Below, one piece after another: positions 42,869 to 52,052 of a DNA stretch of 64,000 bases. The notes beneath the pieces were generated by a model, which did not search any database, was not told the DNA's origin, and worked only from the letters and a program-made list of their open reading frames with translations. The stretch's first letter is position 1. Each line of letters opens with the position of its first letter. Origin of the DNA: Lawsonia intracellularis PHE/MN1-00 (lineage in GTDB: Bacteria > Desulfobacterota > Desulfovibrionia > Desulfovibrionales > Desulfovibrionaceae); assembly GCF_000055945.1 (NCBI RefSeq), contig NC_008011.1, positions 1,297,501 to 1,361,500 on the forward strand, given 5' to 3'. Made by a program: the position numbers and the translations under genes.

Positions 42869-43056
42869 TTATATAAGAAGGGCTTGAGATTAAACTAAAA
42901 AATTAATAAGAGACAAATAAAATAATTCAAATACTTTTTTTGATGTAACTTGTTATATTTAAAGTAAATTTTTGTAAATTCTTCTCTGTCAGACTCTTGA
43001 CACCTTCACTGGATATGGCAAACAGTAAATAGGGGAAAGTATCAGTAGGGGGAAAG

Positions 43057-44106
43057 ATGGAGATTGTAAGCAACGGAATTATTGGAGAGAGTACCACTTT
43101 AAAAGAGGTCTTTCATGTCCTGCATAAAGTTGCACCTACTGATAGCACTGTACTTGTAACTGGAGAGTCTGGAACAGGTAAAGAGCTTCTTGTTCGTGCA
43201 CTACATGCTCAAAGTTTACGGGTAACAAAACCATTTGTTCCTATTAATTGTGGCGCAATTCCTAAAGAGTTATTAGAATCAGAGCTTTTTGGCCATGAGA
43301 AGGGGGCATTTACACATGCTGTTCGTTCAAGAGCAGGAAGATTTGAAGTTGCAGATGGAGGAACTGTTTTTCTTGATGAAATAGGAGAAATGGATCTTAG
43401 TTTGCAAGTAAAAATTCTTCGTGTTTTACAGGAAAAAGAGATCGAACGTGTTGGAGGTACAGGACCACGTAAAGTAGACGTACGAATTGTTGCTGCAACA
43501 AATAGGAATCTTGAACAAGAAGTAGAGCAAGGACGGTTTCGTGAGGATTTATATTATCGTCTAAATGTGATACCACTTCACCTACCACCACTAAGGGAAA
43601 GAGGACGTGATATTTTATTACTCACAGAAAGTTTTCTTACTCGTTTTTGTGCTAGAAAACAACGTCCTATTTTAAAAATTGATCCAGAAGTATCTAAAGT
43701 TTTTTTAGCTTATCATTGGCCTGGTAATGTTCGAGAGCTTGAAAATGTTATAGAACGATTAAGTATCTTAGTAGATGGAAACATTGTTCGACTTCATGAT
43801 CTTCCCAGAAAGATCATTGATTCAGTTGGTACATTAGAAGATTTAACTAATATAGAACTTCCAAAAAGTGTTGAGTCCATTCCTACCTCTATTTCTCCAC
43901 AAGAATTTATTTGGCCTAGGCTAGAAGATATGCGTACTAGAGGAGTGGGATTAAAAGAGTTTTTAGAACAAATTGAAGATCGACTATTGGGAGAAGCCTT
44001 ATTATTATCTGATGGAGTAAAAAATCAAGCAGCAGAAATTTTGGGTATAAAGCGGACAACACTTATTGAAAAGTTGAAAAAACGTCGACTTGATGGAGAA
44101 GTGTGA
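43057..44106 (+). CDS. Receiver-less sigma-54-dependent activator with GAFTHA loop
   Basis: A 349-residue activator that begins almost directly with the AAA+ domain. Walker A is GESGTGKELLVRAL (36-49). The sigma-54-contacting loop is GAFTHA (83-88) instead of GAFTGA. Walker B is GGTVFLDEIGEMD, and the Arg finger region is RFREDLYYRLNV. A spacer of about 60 residues leads to a Fis-type helix-turn-helix ending NQAAEILGIKRTTLIEKLKKR. No receiver or other sensor domain is present, as in PspF-type activators. It precedes the giant TPR gene by 56 bases and probably shares its transcript. Confidence 0.85.
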   Translation: MEIVSNGIIGESTTLKEVFHVLHKVAPTDSTVLVTGESGTGKELLVRALHAQSLRVTKPFVPINCGAIPKELLESELFGHEKGAFTHAVRSRAGRFEVADGGTVFLDEIGEMDLSLQVKILRVLQEKEIERVGGTGPRKVDVRIVAATNRNLEQEVEQGRFREDLYYRLNVIPLHLPPLRERGRDILLLTESFLTRFCARKQRPILKIDPEVSKVFLAYHWPGNVRELENVIERLSILVDGNIVRLHDLPRKIIDSVGTLEDLTNIELPKSVESIPTSISPQEFIWPRLEDMRTRGVGLKEFLEQIEDRLLGEALLLSDGVKNQAAEILGIKRTTLIEKLKKRRLDGEV

Positions 44107-44162
44107 ATCAATAAATGTGTTATAATTTAATATAACGATACTTTTTTACCAGGTATGGTTTT

Positions 44163-47100
44163 GTGAAGTTTTTTATTTACTCATGGTTGTTCCAATTTTT
44201 TTTGATTACTGGAGGAATGATCTTATTTACTGTGGAATATGTAGAGGCAGTTTCATGGAAATGGTCTATGCTCCCAGGGAGAGAAAGAATAATAATTTCA
44301 TATGATACACCTAATCAAGGTAAAAAAGCTTCTCGTATTAGTACAACCCAATTAGAAATTCCTCTTTCAACACCTGCAAAAGATCTTTCACGTATTGGAG
44401 CTTCTCCTTCCCCAGAAAGTTTAGTATCAGATTTATCGTTAGATGGCTCAAAGCTCCATATAAATTTAAGAGATGCAGCATTTGGCTATATTACAACCTC
44501 TACAAATCCTAATCAGTTAATTATTGATGTTTTTTCAGATCCTCTAGGAAATCGTTGGCGTAACCTTGGTGTACCAGCTCCTGCATCTGCTCCTTCTAGA
44601 GCATCATCAGCATTACCTGAAGTTCCTAAAAATATTTCTAAACAGATAAAAGTATCCAATAATGGACAACGGTTGAATAAAGATCAGGAAAAGACGTCAT
44701 TAAGTCAAGAGCAAAAACAAGTAGCAAAAGCACCTGCTGAATCGATAACTTCGGAGGGTAAAGCTGAAAAGAAGCAATCTATTAAAGCTGATACTTCTAA
44801 GGATAACGTAAAAAAATCTCAGGACGTAAAAGGGACTTTACCAGTAGATACAAAAGATAAGCAGCAAGTAAGTAAAAAGGAAAATCAGGAGGCTATAAGT
44901 AAAGAAGAAAAAATTGAAACTGTCCCAACAGTTCCTCCTCCTTCTGTTGATGAACTTACTATGCTTACAGCTAAAGTAGAAAAATCACAATTAGCATCAG
45001 ATGAGTATAGTTGGTCAAAAAAGGCAAAAAGTCCAGCTCAGGAAGATAATACAGAGGAGAAATTAGAAAAAAGCCAGAATAATAACAATCAAAAAGTTAA
45101 TATACTAGAAAATTCTTCTTCTAGCACAGAGGGTACTGTACAATCAAAGCTTACTGAAACACCTATTGTTGAAGCACCAATAGAAGAGACTGTAAATAGC
45201 ATTCATTCAAAATTAAATTTCAAAGGACCAGATGCTTGGCCTAAAGAAAAAGCTTTAAGTACATTGGATAAGTTAGAAGAGGTACTAAATAAAAATAAGC
45301 TTATGCAGCAGCCTGAAACTCGCGATAGTCTTCAACCTTTATCAAAAACTAATGAAGAGAAACCAGTTTCAGAGCCAGTGGTTGTATATGTTGATGAAAA
45401 AGGTAACCCTGTTGGGAAACCACCTGATACAACCGCTATTATTGAAGAAGCAAAAAAAAATATGAGAGCAGGACAAGTGCAAAAAGCTAAAGATTTACTA
45501 GCTACTTTAAAAGGCCATGCACTAGTCCAAGAACAGCATGAAGAGGTATTATATCTATTTAGTGAACTTAATGAAAAAATTTATAAAGATAGGTGGATTG
45601 AAGGGTATGAACCTATCATAACCAGTACTAATAAAGCTATGAATTTTAATCTAAGATCTCCAAGAGTAGCTGAAGCCCTTATGCGTCTTGGAATGGTTAA
45701 TCTTAGAATAGGAAATCAAGATGAAGCTGCTGGTTATTTTGGAGCATTACGAAGAAAATTTCCTCAGAGTGAATTTATACCAGAAGCCTATTTAGCATTA
45801 GGAAAAGATCAATTTTCAAAGGGAGAGTATGCAGATGCTGTAAAAACTTTCCAACTTATTTTAGATAATTATCCAGAAAGTAAAGCAGTTCAAGATGCAT
45901 CACGCTTTATGGCTGAAGCTCTTTTTAAACAAGGACATTATAGCCGAGCTCTTATTCTTGTAGATTTTGTAGATAGACGATGGCCTCGATTATATCTTGA
46001 AGATCCAAATTATTTAAAAATGGTTGGAGATCTTTATTCTAGAGAAAATCGTTTAGATGATGCTCTTAAAGCTTATTGGACATACTATAATTTAGTTCCA
46101 GAAGCAAAAGATAGCCATGATACATTGTTTAAAATTGGTACCAGTTATTTTAAAAAGGGATTAATGCAGGGTGGTAAAGACGTTTTTGAAGAGTTATTAA
46201 AGAAGTTTCCTAAATCTGACTCAGCGCCAAAGGCCTTACTTGCTCTGGGCGAAGAGCAAGTAATTAAAGAAAATCCAACAATACAAGAATTAGTTACTAT
46301 TTTTGAAAATCCTAGTTCTACTATCCCTGAAATTTACTATAAGAAGATTCTTGATGAATATCCTAATAGCCCAGAAGCACAACAAGCAGCAATCCGTTTA
46401 GCTGCATGGAAACTTTGGCATAGAGACATTCCTACAGCTATGACAATGGCTCAACAGTTTTTGGATAAATATCCTGAATCTCCCTATGCTCCAAGAGCAG
46501 AGGAAATTATTGCACGAGGTTTTGACCAGTCTTTTGCATTAGCACTACAAGAAGAGAATTATGAACGGATTCTTTCCTTATGGGAAAAATATCCTTATTT
46601 GCAGATAGCGTATAAAGATATGACTGACGAGTTACGTGTAGCTTTAGCCAGGGCATATTTAAATAGAGGTGATGAAGAGAAGGGTATGGATCTACTTAAT
46701 CAGTTTTTAGAGTCACCACAAGATCCAAATTATGGTGATTATGTTTATAACCTTTATCTTGCTCATTATTTAAGAAAAGAAGACTGGACTAACATTTTGA
46801 AACTTGGTGAAAAAGTTTCTAGTTGGAAGTTTCCTGTATCTGCACGTGCTCAATTAGATTATGCACTAGCTATTGCTTCAGAAAATCTTGGGTTAGGGAA
46901 TAAAGCCTTACCTCTTTGGGAGAGGCTATATCAACGTGAAGATATTCCTTTATACCAAAAAGCTTATGCAAATTATTTTATGGCAAGGGATGCTGAGCGA
47001 CGTAGAGATTTGAATGCAGCATATAAGTTAAACCTAAATACATTAAAACTATTTGTTACATTACAGGAAGAGCGCTCAGATAAAGCAGATCCTGAACGTG

Positions 47101-47393
47101 TACGTGAATCTCTTGCAGCACTTATGGATGTTACTGAAGTTGCCAACCGTTTTGTTGAATCTTTAGAATGGGCAGATCAATATGCAGCATTTGTTCCAGA
47201 AACTTCTCCTGATTATGCAGGACTATTATTTCGTAAAGCACGACTTTATAGAAAGATGGGAGATTTGAGTAAGTGGAAACAATTATTAGATGAAATTGTT
47301 CGTCGTGAGCCAGAAAGTGTATTTGGGCGAATGGCTGCATCAGAGCTACGAACATATGAAGTTTCAAGAGATCTTTCTCGTTTTACACAATAA
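44163..47393 (+). CDS. Large exported TPR-repeat protein (1076 aa)
   Basis: A 1076-residue protein with a GTG start (44163) behind AGG. Residues 1-28 form a signal or anchor. An AMIN-like beta region (about 30-135; SWKWSMLPGRERIIISYDTP and LIIDVFSD) follows. Residues about 140-400 are a very polar K/E/S/Q/P linker. The remainder is made of many TPR-like repeats, with repeated R.A..Y...L..YP.S phrasing. Such proteins act as periplasmic scaffolds for envelope or motility complexes. I cannot name a system. It follows the receiver-less sigma-54 activator. Confidence 0.75.
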   Translation: MKFFIYSWLFQFFLITGGMILFTVEYVEAVSWKWSMLPGRERIIISYDTPNQGKKASRISTTQLEIPLSTPAKDLSRIGASPSPESLVSDLSLDGSKLHINLRDAAFGYITTSTNPNQLIIDVFSDPLGNRWRNLGVPAPASAPSRASSALPEVPKNISKQIKVSNNGQRLNKDQEKTSLSQEQKQVAKAPAESITSEGKAEKKQSIKADTSKDNVKKSQDVKGTLPVDTKDKQQVSKKENQEAISKEEKIETVPTVPPPSVDELTMLTAKVEKSQLASDEYSWSKKAKSPAQEDNTEEKLEKSQNNNNQKVNILENSSSSTEGTVQSKLTETPIVEAPIEETVNSIHSKLNFKGPDAWPKEKALSTLDKLEEVLNKNKLMQQPETRDSLQPLSKTNEEKPVSEPVVVYVDEKGNPVGKPPDTTAIIEEAKKNMRAGQVQKAKDLLATLKGHALVQEQHEEVLYLFSELNEKIYKDRWIEGYEPIITSTNKAMNFNLRSPRVAEALMRLGMVNLRIGNQDEAAGYFGALRRKFPQSEFIPEAYLALGKDQFSKGEYADAVKTFQLILDNYPESKAVQDASRFMAEALFKQGHYSRALILVDFVDRRWPRLYLEDPNYLKMVGDLYSRENRLDDALKAYWTYYNLVPEAKDSHDTLFKIGTSYFKKGLMQGGKDVFEELLKKFPKSDSAPKALLALGEEQVIKENPTIQELVTIFENPSSTIPEIYYKKILDEYPNSPEAQQAAIRLAAWKLWHRDIPTAMTMAQQFLDKYPESPYAPRAEEIIARGFDQSFALALQEENYERILSLWEKYPYLQIAYKDMTDELRVALARAYLNRGDEEKGMDLLNQFLESPQDPNYGDYVYNLYLAHYLRKEDWTNILKLGEKVSSWKFPVSARAQLDYALAIASENLGLGNKALPLWERLYQREDIPLYQKAYANYFMARDAERRRDLNAAYKLNLNTLKLFVTLQEERSDKADPERVRESLAALMDVTEVANRFVESLEWADQYAAFVPETSPDYAGLLFRKARLYRKMGDLSKWKQLLDEIVRREPESVFGRMAASELRTYEVSRDLSRFTQ

Positions 47394-47420
47394 AATGCCA
47401 CAAGGTAATAATTAGAAATA

Positions 47421-48464
47421 TTATGCGTTATTAGAATGCTCTTGTCTAAGTTTGCTTTCTAGTGCTCCTGTGAGATATGCATTTAATAAAGGTACAGTAA
47501 ATGTACTATCATAACGTTCTTTATCATTGGCAAGTAGTTGTGCAGCTGCTTTAGGTGGTATTGCTTGTGCATATGGTCGATTACTTATCATTGCTGCAAA
47601 AGAGTCTGCCACAGCACAAAGTTTACCAAATTTACTTAAATGTGTTTCTTTAAGTTTGTTTGGATATCCTGATCCATCAAGACGTTCTTGATGTTCCATA
47701 ACTGCTTGAGTTATTTCATTAAATCCAAGATTCAACTTTTGGAGAATTTTTACACCAGCAAGTGTATGTAGTAAAATTTTTTCTTTTTCTTCACTTTTAA
47801 GGGGTGTAGCTTTTTCAAGAATAAAAGAAGGTATTTTACTCATTCCTATGTCATGTAAAATAAGTCCCAATGCTGATCGATCCCATTCTCTTCGTATGAG
47901 TTTATCTTCATGTGTAGTCTGTAGAAGCCACAGACCTATAAATAATGTATTAAGAGAGTGGTGAGAAAGAGTATGTTCTGTATAAAGCCGACGCATAAAG
48001 AGTTTAATTCTGTGTTTATCTTGCCAAAGGAATTCAGTAAATACCATTAAATCGTTATAGAGTTTTTCAAAAACAGGTAATACTGGCTGCCCAATAAAGT
48101 CTAATAGTCGCATATCTAATGCTCTTATAAAGATATCAGCTGCCTCTGCTTCCTTAAGATTTGAGTCTAGTAAGACAAGATCAACCTGTTTTACAATATG
48201 TTCAGAGTAAATAGGGTGATCTGTACGAGAAACAAAAAGTCGTCCTTCATTACAAAGTATTTGAATTTCTTCTATTTGTTCATTTGTTAGACGACATCCT
48301 TTACGACTGTATGGATAGAGTTTTAGGATATCTTCACGAAACTGGAAGAGATCTACTGGTGGACGATATTTAGGAAAACTAGAAAGAATTTCATGAGATA
48401 TTTGATAATACTCTTCAGCAATATTTTCTGGGACAGTTGCTTTAGACTGTCTACTGCTTACCAT
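47421..48464 (-). CDS. HD-GYP domain phosphodiesterase-like protein
   Basis: A 347-residue cytoplasmic protein. The N-terminal about 160 residues are an unassigned helical region. The C-terminal HD-GYP domain (about 165-340) has LGLILHDIGMSKIP (HD), HTLAGVKIL, and MEHQERLDGSGYPNKL (the GYP signature), then ADSFAAMISNRPYA. HD-GYP proteins hydrolyse cyclic di-GMP or related dinucleotides. The key residues for metal binding appear intact. It lies 3 bases after the pyk stop on the same strand, so it is probably in the pyk transcript. Confidence 0.86.
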   Translation of the reverse strand: MVSSRQSKATVPENIAEEYYQISHEILSSFPKYRPPVDLFQFREDILKLYPYSRKGCRLTNEQIEEIQILCNEGRLFVSRTDHPIYSEHIVKQVDLVLLDSNLKEAEAADIFIRALDMRLLDFIGQPVLPVFEKLYNDLMVFTEFLWQDKHRIKLFMRRLYTEHTLSHHSLNTLFIGLWLLQTTHEDKLIRREWDRSALGLILHDIGMSKIPSFILEKATPLKSEEKEKILLHTLAGVKILQKLNLGFNEITQAVMEHQERLDGSGYPNKLKETHLSKFGKLCAVADSFAAMISNRPYAQAIPPKAAAQLLANDKERYDSTFTVPLLNAYLTGALESKLRQEHSNNA

Positions 48465-48467
48465 AGG

Positions 48468-49883
48468 TTATTTCCTGAAAATTTTTATAAAGTTTGTACC
48501 TCTTGGTTGAACTGTATGTGGAGCAGATTGTCCAGCTGTAATAATAATATCTTCTCCTATGGCAAAGGTAGGGTTTTGCATGATAAAATTTTCAGTCCTA
48601 AGGAGATCTCCCTCAGAAGATGCCGATAGATATTGGGGGAGTACACCCCAAGAAAAATTAAGTCCTTTAAGTGAAGTTCTTGATGGTGTAAGGGCATAAA
48701 TAGGCTGAGATGGTCTACATGTAGATACATGTCTAGCTGCTGTTCCTGTCATTGTATGTGTAACAATAGCTTTTGCTAACGATTTTTCAGCAAGAAGACA
48801 TGCGGCATATGCTAAAAATTCTTCTGCACTTTTTTCTGCTTCAGGTTCTTTTAGATGACGTGTTTCTATCATAAGCTCTTCTGCTTTTGTCGTAATATCT
48901 CTCATAAAGCCTACTGTTTCTACTGGATGATTACCCATAGCTGTTTCTTCAGAAAGCATAACACAATCAGCACCATCAAGAACAGCATTTGCAACATCGG
49001 TTATTTCTGCCCTTGTTGGTGTAGGGTTTGATACCATGGAAAGAAGCATTTGGGTAGCTACAATAACAGGTTTTGATGCTTTATTGCAAGCACGGATAAT
49101 ACGTTTTTGAATTGCTGGGAGTTCTGGTAAAGGACATTCAATACCTAAATCCCCTCGAGCAACCATGATAATATCGACTTCTTTAAGAATTTCTTCAAGA
49201 TGTTCAATAGCATTACGACGTTCAAGTTTTGCTATTACAGGTATATCATATCCATTGGCTTTAATAATACGTTTTGCTTCAATAATATCTTCAGCAGATT
49301 GAACAAATGAAATGGCAACAGCATCTACTCCAAGCTTAAGACCATCAGAAAGATCTTTTTGGTCTTTTTCTGTAATTGCTGGAACTTTTATTGACTTTCC
49401 TGGAAGAGCTAAACCTTTTCGTGAAGTAATAATACCATCTTCTTGTGCAATAAGAAGGAATGTTCCATTGGAATTTTGTTCTTTAACTTGAAATTGAAGT
49501 GTTCCATCCGCAAGTATGAGTATATCATTAACAACTAGGTCGCTTAGGATTGCTTTATGATCAAAGGGAATATAGGGATAATCATTTGTTCTTTTATCTT
49601 CTGGACCAAGACATAACACATCACCTTTAGATACGTTTAATGCAACATCACCAGGGAGTGCACCTATACGTATTTTAGGTCCTGATAAGTCTTGCATAAT
49701 TGTAATTGGTATTTGATGAATATGTTCTAACTCTCTAATTGTTGAAATAAGTTCTATAAAGGCAGAACTATCTCCGTGTGAGAAGTTAAGGCGAAAAATA
49801 CTCACTCCAGCTTGAATAAGTTGAGAGAGAGTTTCCTTTGAATTAGAAGCAGGACCAATAGTAGCAATTATTTTAGTTTTCAT
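48468..49883 (-). CDS. pyk: Pyruvate kinase
   Basis: Converts phosphoenolpyruvate and ADP to pyruvate and ATP. At 471 residues it has the bacterial length. The N-terminus is MKTKIIATIGPASNS, followed by RLNFSHGD, PIIAKLERR-type PVIAKLERRNA, the Mg2+ site MVARGDLGIE, and ATQMLLSM. The C-terminal allosteric domain is present. It heads the pyk-HD-GYP unit, divergent from mraZ across 205 bases. Nothing anomalous is visible. Confidence 0.96.
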   Translation of the reverse strand: MKTKIIATIGPASNSKETLSQLIQAGVSIFRLNFSHGDSSAFIELISTIRELEHIHQIPITIMQDLSGPKIRIGALPGDVALNVSKGDVLCLGPEDKRTNDYPYIPFDHKAILSDLVVNDILILADGTLQFQVKEQNSNGTFLLIAQEDGIITSRKGLALPGKSIKVPAITEKDQKDLSDGLKLGVDAVAISFVQSAEDIIEAKRIIKANGYDIPVIAKLERRNAIEHLEEILKEVDIIMVARGDLGIECPLPELPAIQKRIIRACNKASKPVIVATQMLLSMVSNPTPTRAEITDVANAVLDGADCVMLSEETAMGNHPVETVGFMRDITTKAEELMIETRHLKEPEAEKSAEEFLAYAACLLAEKSLAKAIVTHTMTGTAARHVSTCRPSQPIYALTPSRTSLKGLNFSWGVLPQYLSASSEGDLLRTENFIMQNPTFAIGEDIIITAGQSAPHTVQPRGTNFIKIFRK

Positions 49884-49993
49884 AATTTTTATATTGTTAT
49901 CGTAGCATCATTATGTGTCAAGATATTTTAAATATACTTTATATAAATTTCAGATAGTGACCTCTTGACAGAATATATAAAATAAAACAAAAG

Positions 49994-50027
49994 TGGAAAT
50001 AAATGGAGATAAGTGGAGATAGGTGGT
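49994..50027 (+). promoter_or_regulatory. MraZ-type operator: four TGG(A/T) repeats at 10-bp spacing
   Basis: TGGA, TGGA, TGGA and TGGT start at 49994, 50004, 50014 and 50024, each exactly 10 bp apart, within 100 bases of the mraZ start. In E. coli MraZ binds TGGGN repeats with 5-base spacers (the same 10-bp period) to regulate dcw. The fourth position is A here instead of G. A TTGACA (49965-49970) just upstream may be part of the promoter. Confidence 0.75.
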
Positions 50028-50088
50028 TAAAAGTATTTTTTCTATTTGATATAGATTCTGTCTTTTTCAATAAGATCAAAGGTAGATC

Positions 50089-50538
50089 ATGCAGTTTCGA
50101 GGTCAGTCATATAGAAATATTGATTCTAAGGGGAGGGTTATTCTTCCTCCAGGATATCGTGAAACTCTAGAAGAGTATTCTAGTGAGGGTTCTTTTGTAC
50201 TGACTACTTATGATAATTGTATTGTAGGTTACCCTGAGCCTCAATGGAAAGAAATAGAAGAAAAGTTTTCTAAGTTAAGAAACAGTTCAAAAAAACTACG
50301 TGATTTTCGTCGACTTTTTCTTGGTGGAGCAGAAAAGCAATCACTTGATCTTCAAGGTCGTGTAAGAATTTCTCGAGCACATATAGAATATGCAAAGTTG
50401 GATCATGAAATTGTTGTATTAGGCCAGGGTGAGCATTTTGAAATATGGGATCAAAACAGATTTAAAGCAGTTCTTGAGCAAGATTTTGATGATGTGGCTG
50501 ATGAACTTGTAGAAAGTGGAATTGATTTTCCTTTATAA
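50089..50538 (+). CDS. mraZ: Transcriptional regulator MraZ
   Basis: A 149-residue AbrB-like DNA-binding protein, first gene of the dcw cluster and its repressor in E. coli. Two MraZ repeats are visible: NIDSKGRVILPPGYRE near the N-terminus and LDLQGRVRISRAHIEYA in the second half, each with the conserved D.(K/Q)GR(V) core. It binds tandem TGGGN-type sites. Repeats of that kind lie directly upstream, so autoregulation is likely. Confidence 0.95.
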   Translation: MQFRGQSYRNIDSKGRVILPPGYRETLEEYSSEGSFVLTTYDNCIVGYPEPQWKEIEEKFSKLRNSSKKLRDFRRLFLGGAEKQSLDLQGRVRISRAHIEYAKLDHEIVVLGQGEHFEIWDQNRFKAVLEQDFDDVADELVESGIDFPL

Positions 50539-50608
50539 CAAATAACAAGATGTATATCGACAGCCTTTAATTGTATTATTAATATTTTTTCTGAATAAAA
50601 GGTAGACT

Positions 50609-51547
50609 ATGCATCAGCCAGTTATGCTTGAAGAAACAATAGCAATGCTTAAGCCTCATGCAAAAGGAAGATATTTAGATGGAACAGTTGGTTTAGGGGG
50701 GCATTCATTTGCTATTTTACAGTCTGCAGGAGATGGCGCTGAACTTTGTGGATTAGATCAAGACAAAAAAGCACTCGCCATTGCAGAAATGACGTTAAAG
50801 CCTTTTAAGAAAAGGGTGCATTTAGTTCATACTAAGTATAGTTCTTTTCCTCTAATATTAAAGGCTCTTGGTTGGAAATTATTAGATGGAGCTCTCATTG
50901 ATATAGGTGTTTCTTCTTTGCAATTAGACAATGCAGAAAGAGGGTTTAGTTTTTTATATGATGGTCCATTGGATATGAGAATGGATCAAGATGCTAATAA
51001 TAACTCACTGTTTGAGATAGTTAATAAAAGTCGACAAGAATACTTAAAAGATATTATTTCTCGATATGGTGAAGAACCACAAGCAAATAGAATTGCTAAA
51101 GCCATTGTACAAAAACGAAGGACTAAGCCTATTACAACCACAAAGGAGTTAGCCGATCTTATAGAACAAGCTTACCCAGCAGCATGGCGTGCTAAGTCTC
51201 GTCATCATCCAGCAACAAAAACGTTTCAAGCTTTTCGTATAGTGGTAAATAGTGAGCTTAATGAGTTAGAAAAATTTTTAAATATGATTATGGGTTGGAT
51301 AGCACCAGGTGGAAGAGTTGCTGTGATTTCTTTCCACTCATTAGAAGATAGAATTGTAAAACAGTATATGAAGTCATGGACAAGAAGTTGTATCTGTCCA
51401 CCATATGTCCCGGTTTGCAAATGCTTTCATAAACCTGAAGCCATACTTATTACAAAGAAGCCTATTCGTCCTTCAGAAAAAGAAATATCAGAAAATATTC
51501 GTTCTAGAAGTGCAAAGTTACGTGTAGCAGAAAAAGTGTTGCTTTGA
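50609..51547 (+). CDS. rsmH: 16S rRNA (cytosine(1402)-N4)-methyltransferase RsmH
   Basis: Methylates C1402 of 16S rRNA. At 312 residues, typical. The N-terminus is MHQPVMLEETIAML, then the SAM site YLDGTVGLGGHSFAIL, SSLQLDNAERGFSF, DGPLDMRMD, and SFHSLEDRIVKQYM. A C-terminal Cys-bearing region (CICPPYVPVCKC) is common in the family. It follows mraZ by 70 bases. Confidence 0.96.
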   Translation: MHQPVMLEETIAMLKPHAKGRYLDGTVGLGGHSFAILQSAGDGAELCGLDQDKKALAIAEMTLKPFKKRVHLVHTKYSSFPLILKALGWKLLDGALIDIGVSSLQLDNAERGFSFLYDGPLDMRMDQDANNNSLFEIVNKSRQEYLKDIISRYGEEPQANRIAKAIVQKRRTKPITTTKELADLIEQAYPAAWRAKSRHHPATKTFQAFRIVVNSELNELEKFLNMIMGWIAPGGRVAVISFHSLEDRIVKQYMKSWTRSCICPPYVPVCKCFHKPEAILITKKPIRPSEKEISENIRSRSAKLRVAEKVLL

Positions 51548-51583
51548 AGAGTTAAATAATTTTTCAATCAAAGATTTATTATA

Positions 51584-51913
51584 ATGCAAAGAAACCAAAG
51601 AAATTTAATTTCAAAAAATAATAAACTAACTTCTCGACCATTTTCTCTTAGTTGGGTTTTATGGTTAACGTTTTCTATTTTATTAAGTATAGGGATGGGG
51701 TTAGGTCTTGTATGGATAAGCATTGAGCATACAGACTTAGCTTACACTATAAAACAACTACAAAATGAGCTGAATAGTCGTGTAGTTTTTAAAAGTAAAC
51801 TAGAAGTAGAAAGAGAACGTTTGCTTGCTCCATTTGAGCTTAAACAAAGAGCAGAGAGTGTTGGAATGCATGAGGCAGATTCCAAACAAATCAGAAGACT
51901 AACTATACAGTAA
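51584..51913 (+). CDS. ftsL: Cell division protein FtsL-like
   Basis: A 109-residue bitopic protein. A basic cytoplasmic N-terminus is followed by one membrane helix (about residues 24-45), then a periplasmic heptad-type segment (LQNELNSRV..SKLEVERERL) and a terminal domain. This is the topology of FtsL, which with FtsB and FtsQ activates FtsWI. Sequence conservation is low in this family, so position between rsmH and ftsI is the main support. Confidence 0.8.
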   Translation: MQRNQRNLISKNNKLTSRPFSLSWVLWLTFSILLSIGMGLGLVWISIEHTDLAYTIKQLQNELNSRVVFKSKLEVERERLLAPFELKQRAESVGMHEADSKQIRRLTIQ

Positions 51914-52052
51914 TTATATAAAAATGGTTATTATAGAAAGTTATAGAAGTATTTGAGAAGTAATTATAGATAGGCTGTATGGATCTCAAATTGTATATTT
52001 TATTGTTTTACTAGTTTTAGTATAGCTAAATTTATAGAGTCAGGTAAAGATT

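Noticed and set aside
42997-43056. TTGACA ahead of the receiver-less activator as a complete promoter.
   Set aside because: No acceptable -10 at 16-18 bases; no -24/-12 sigma-54 pair either.
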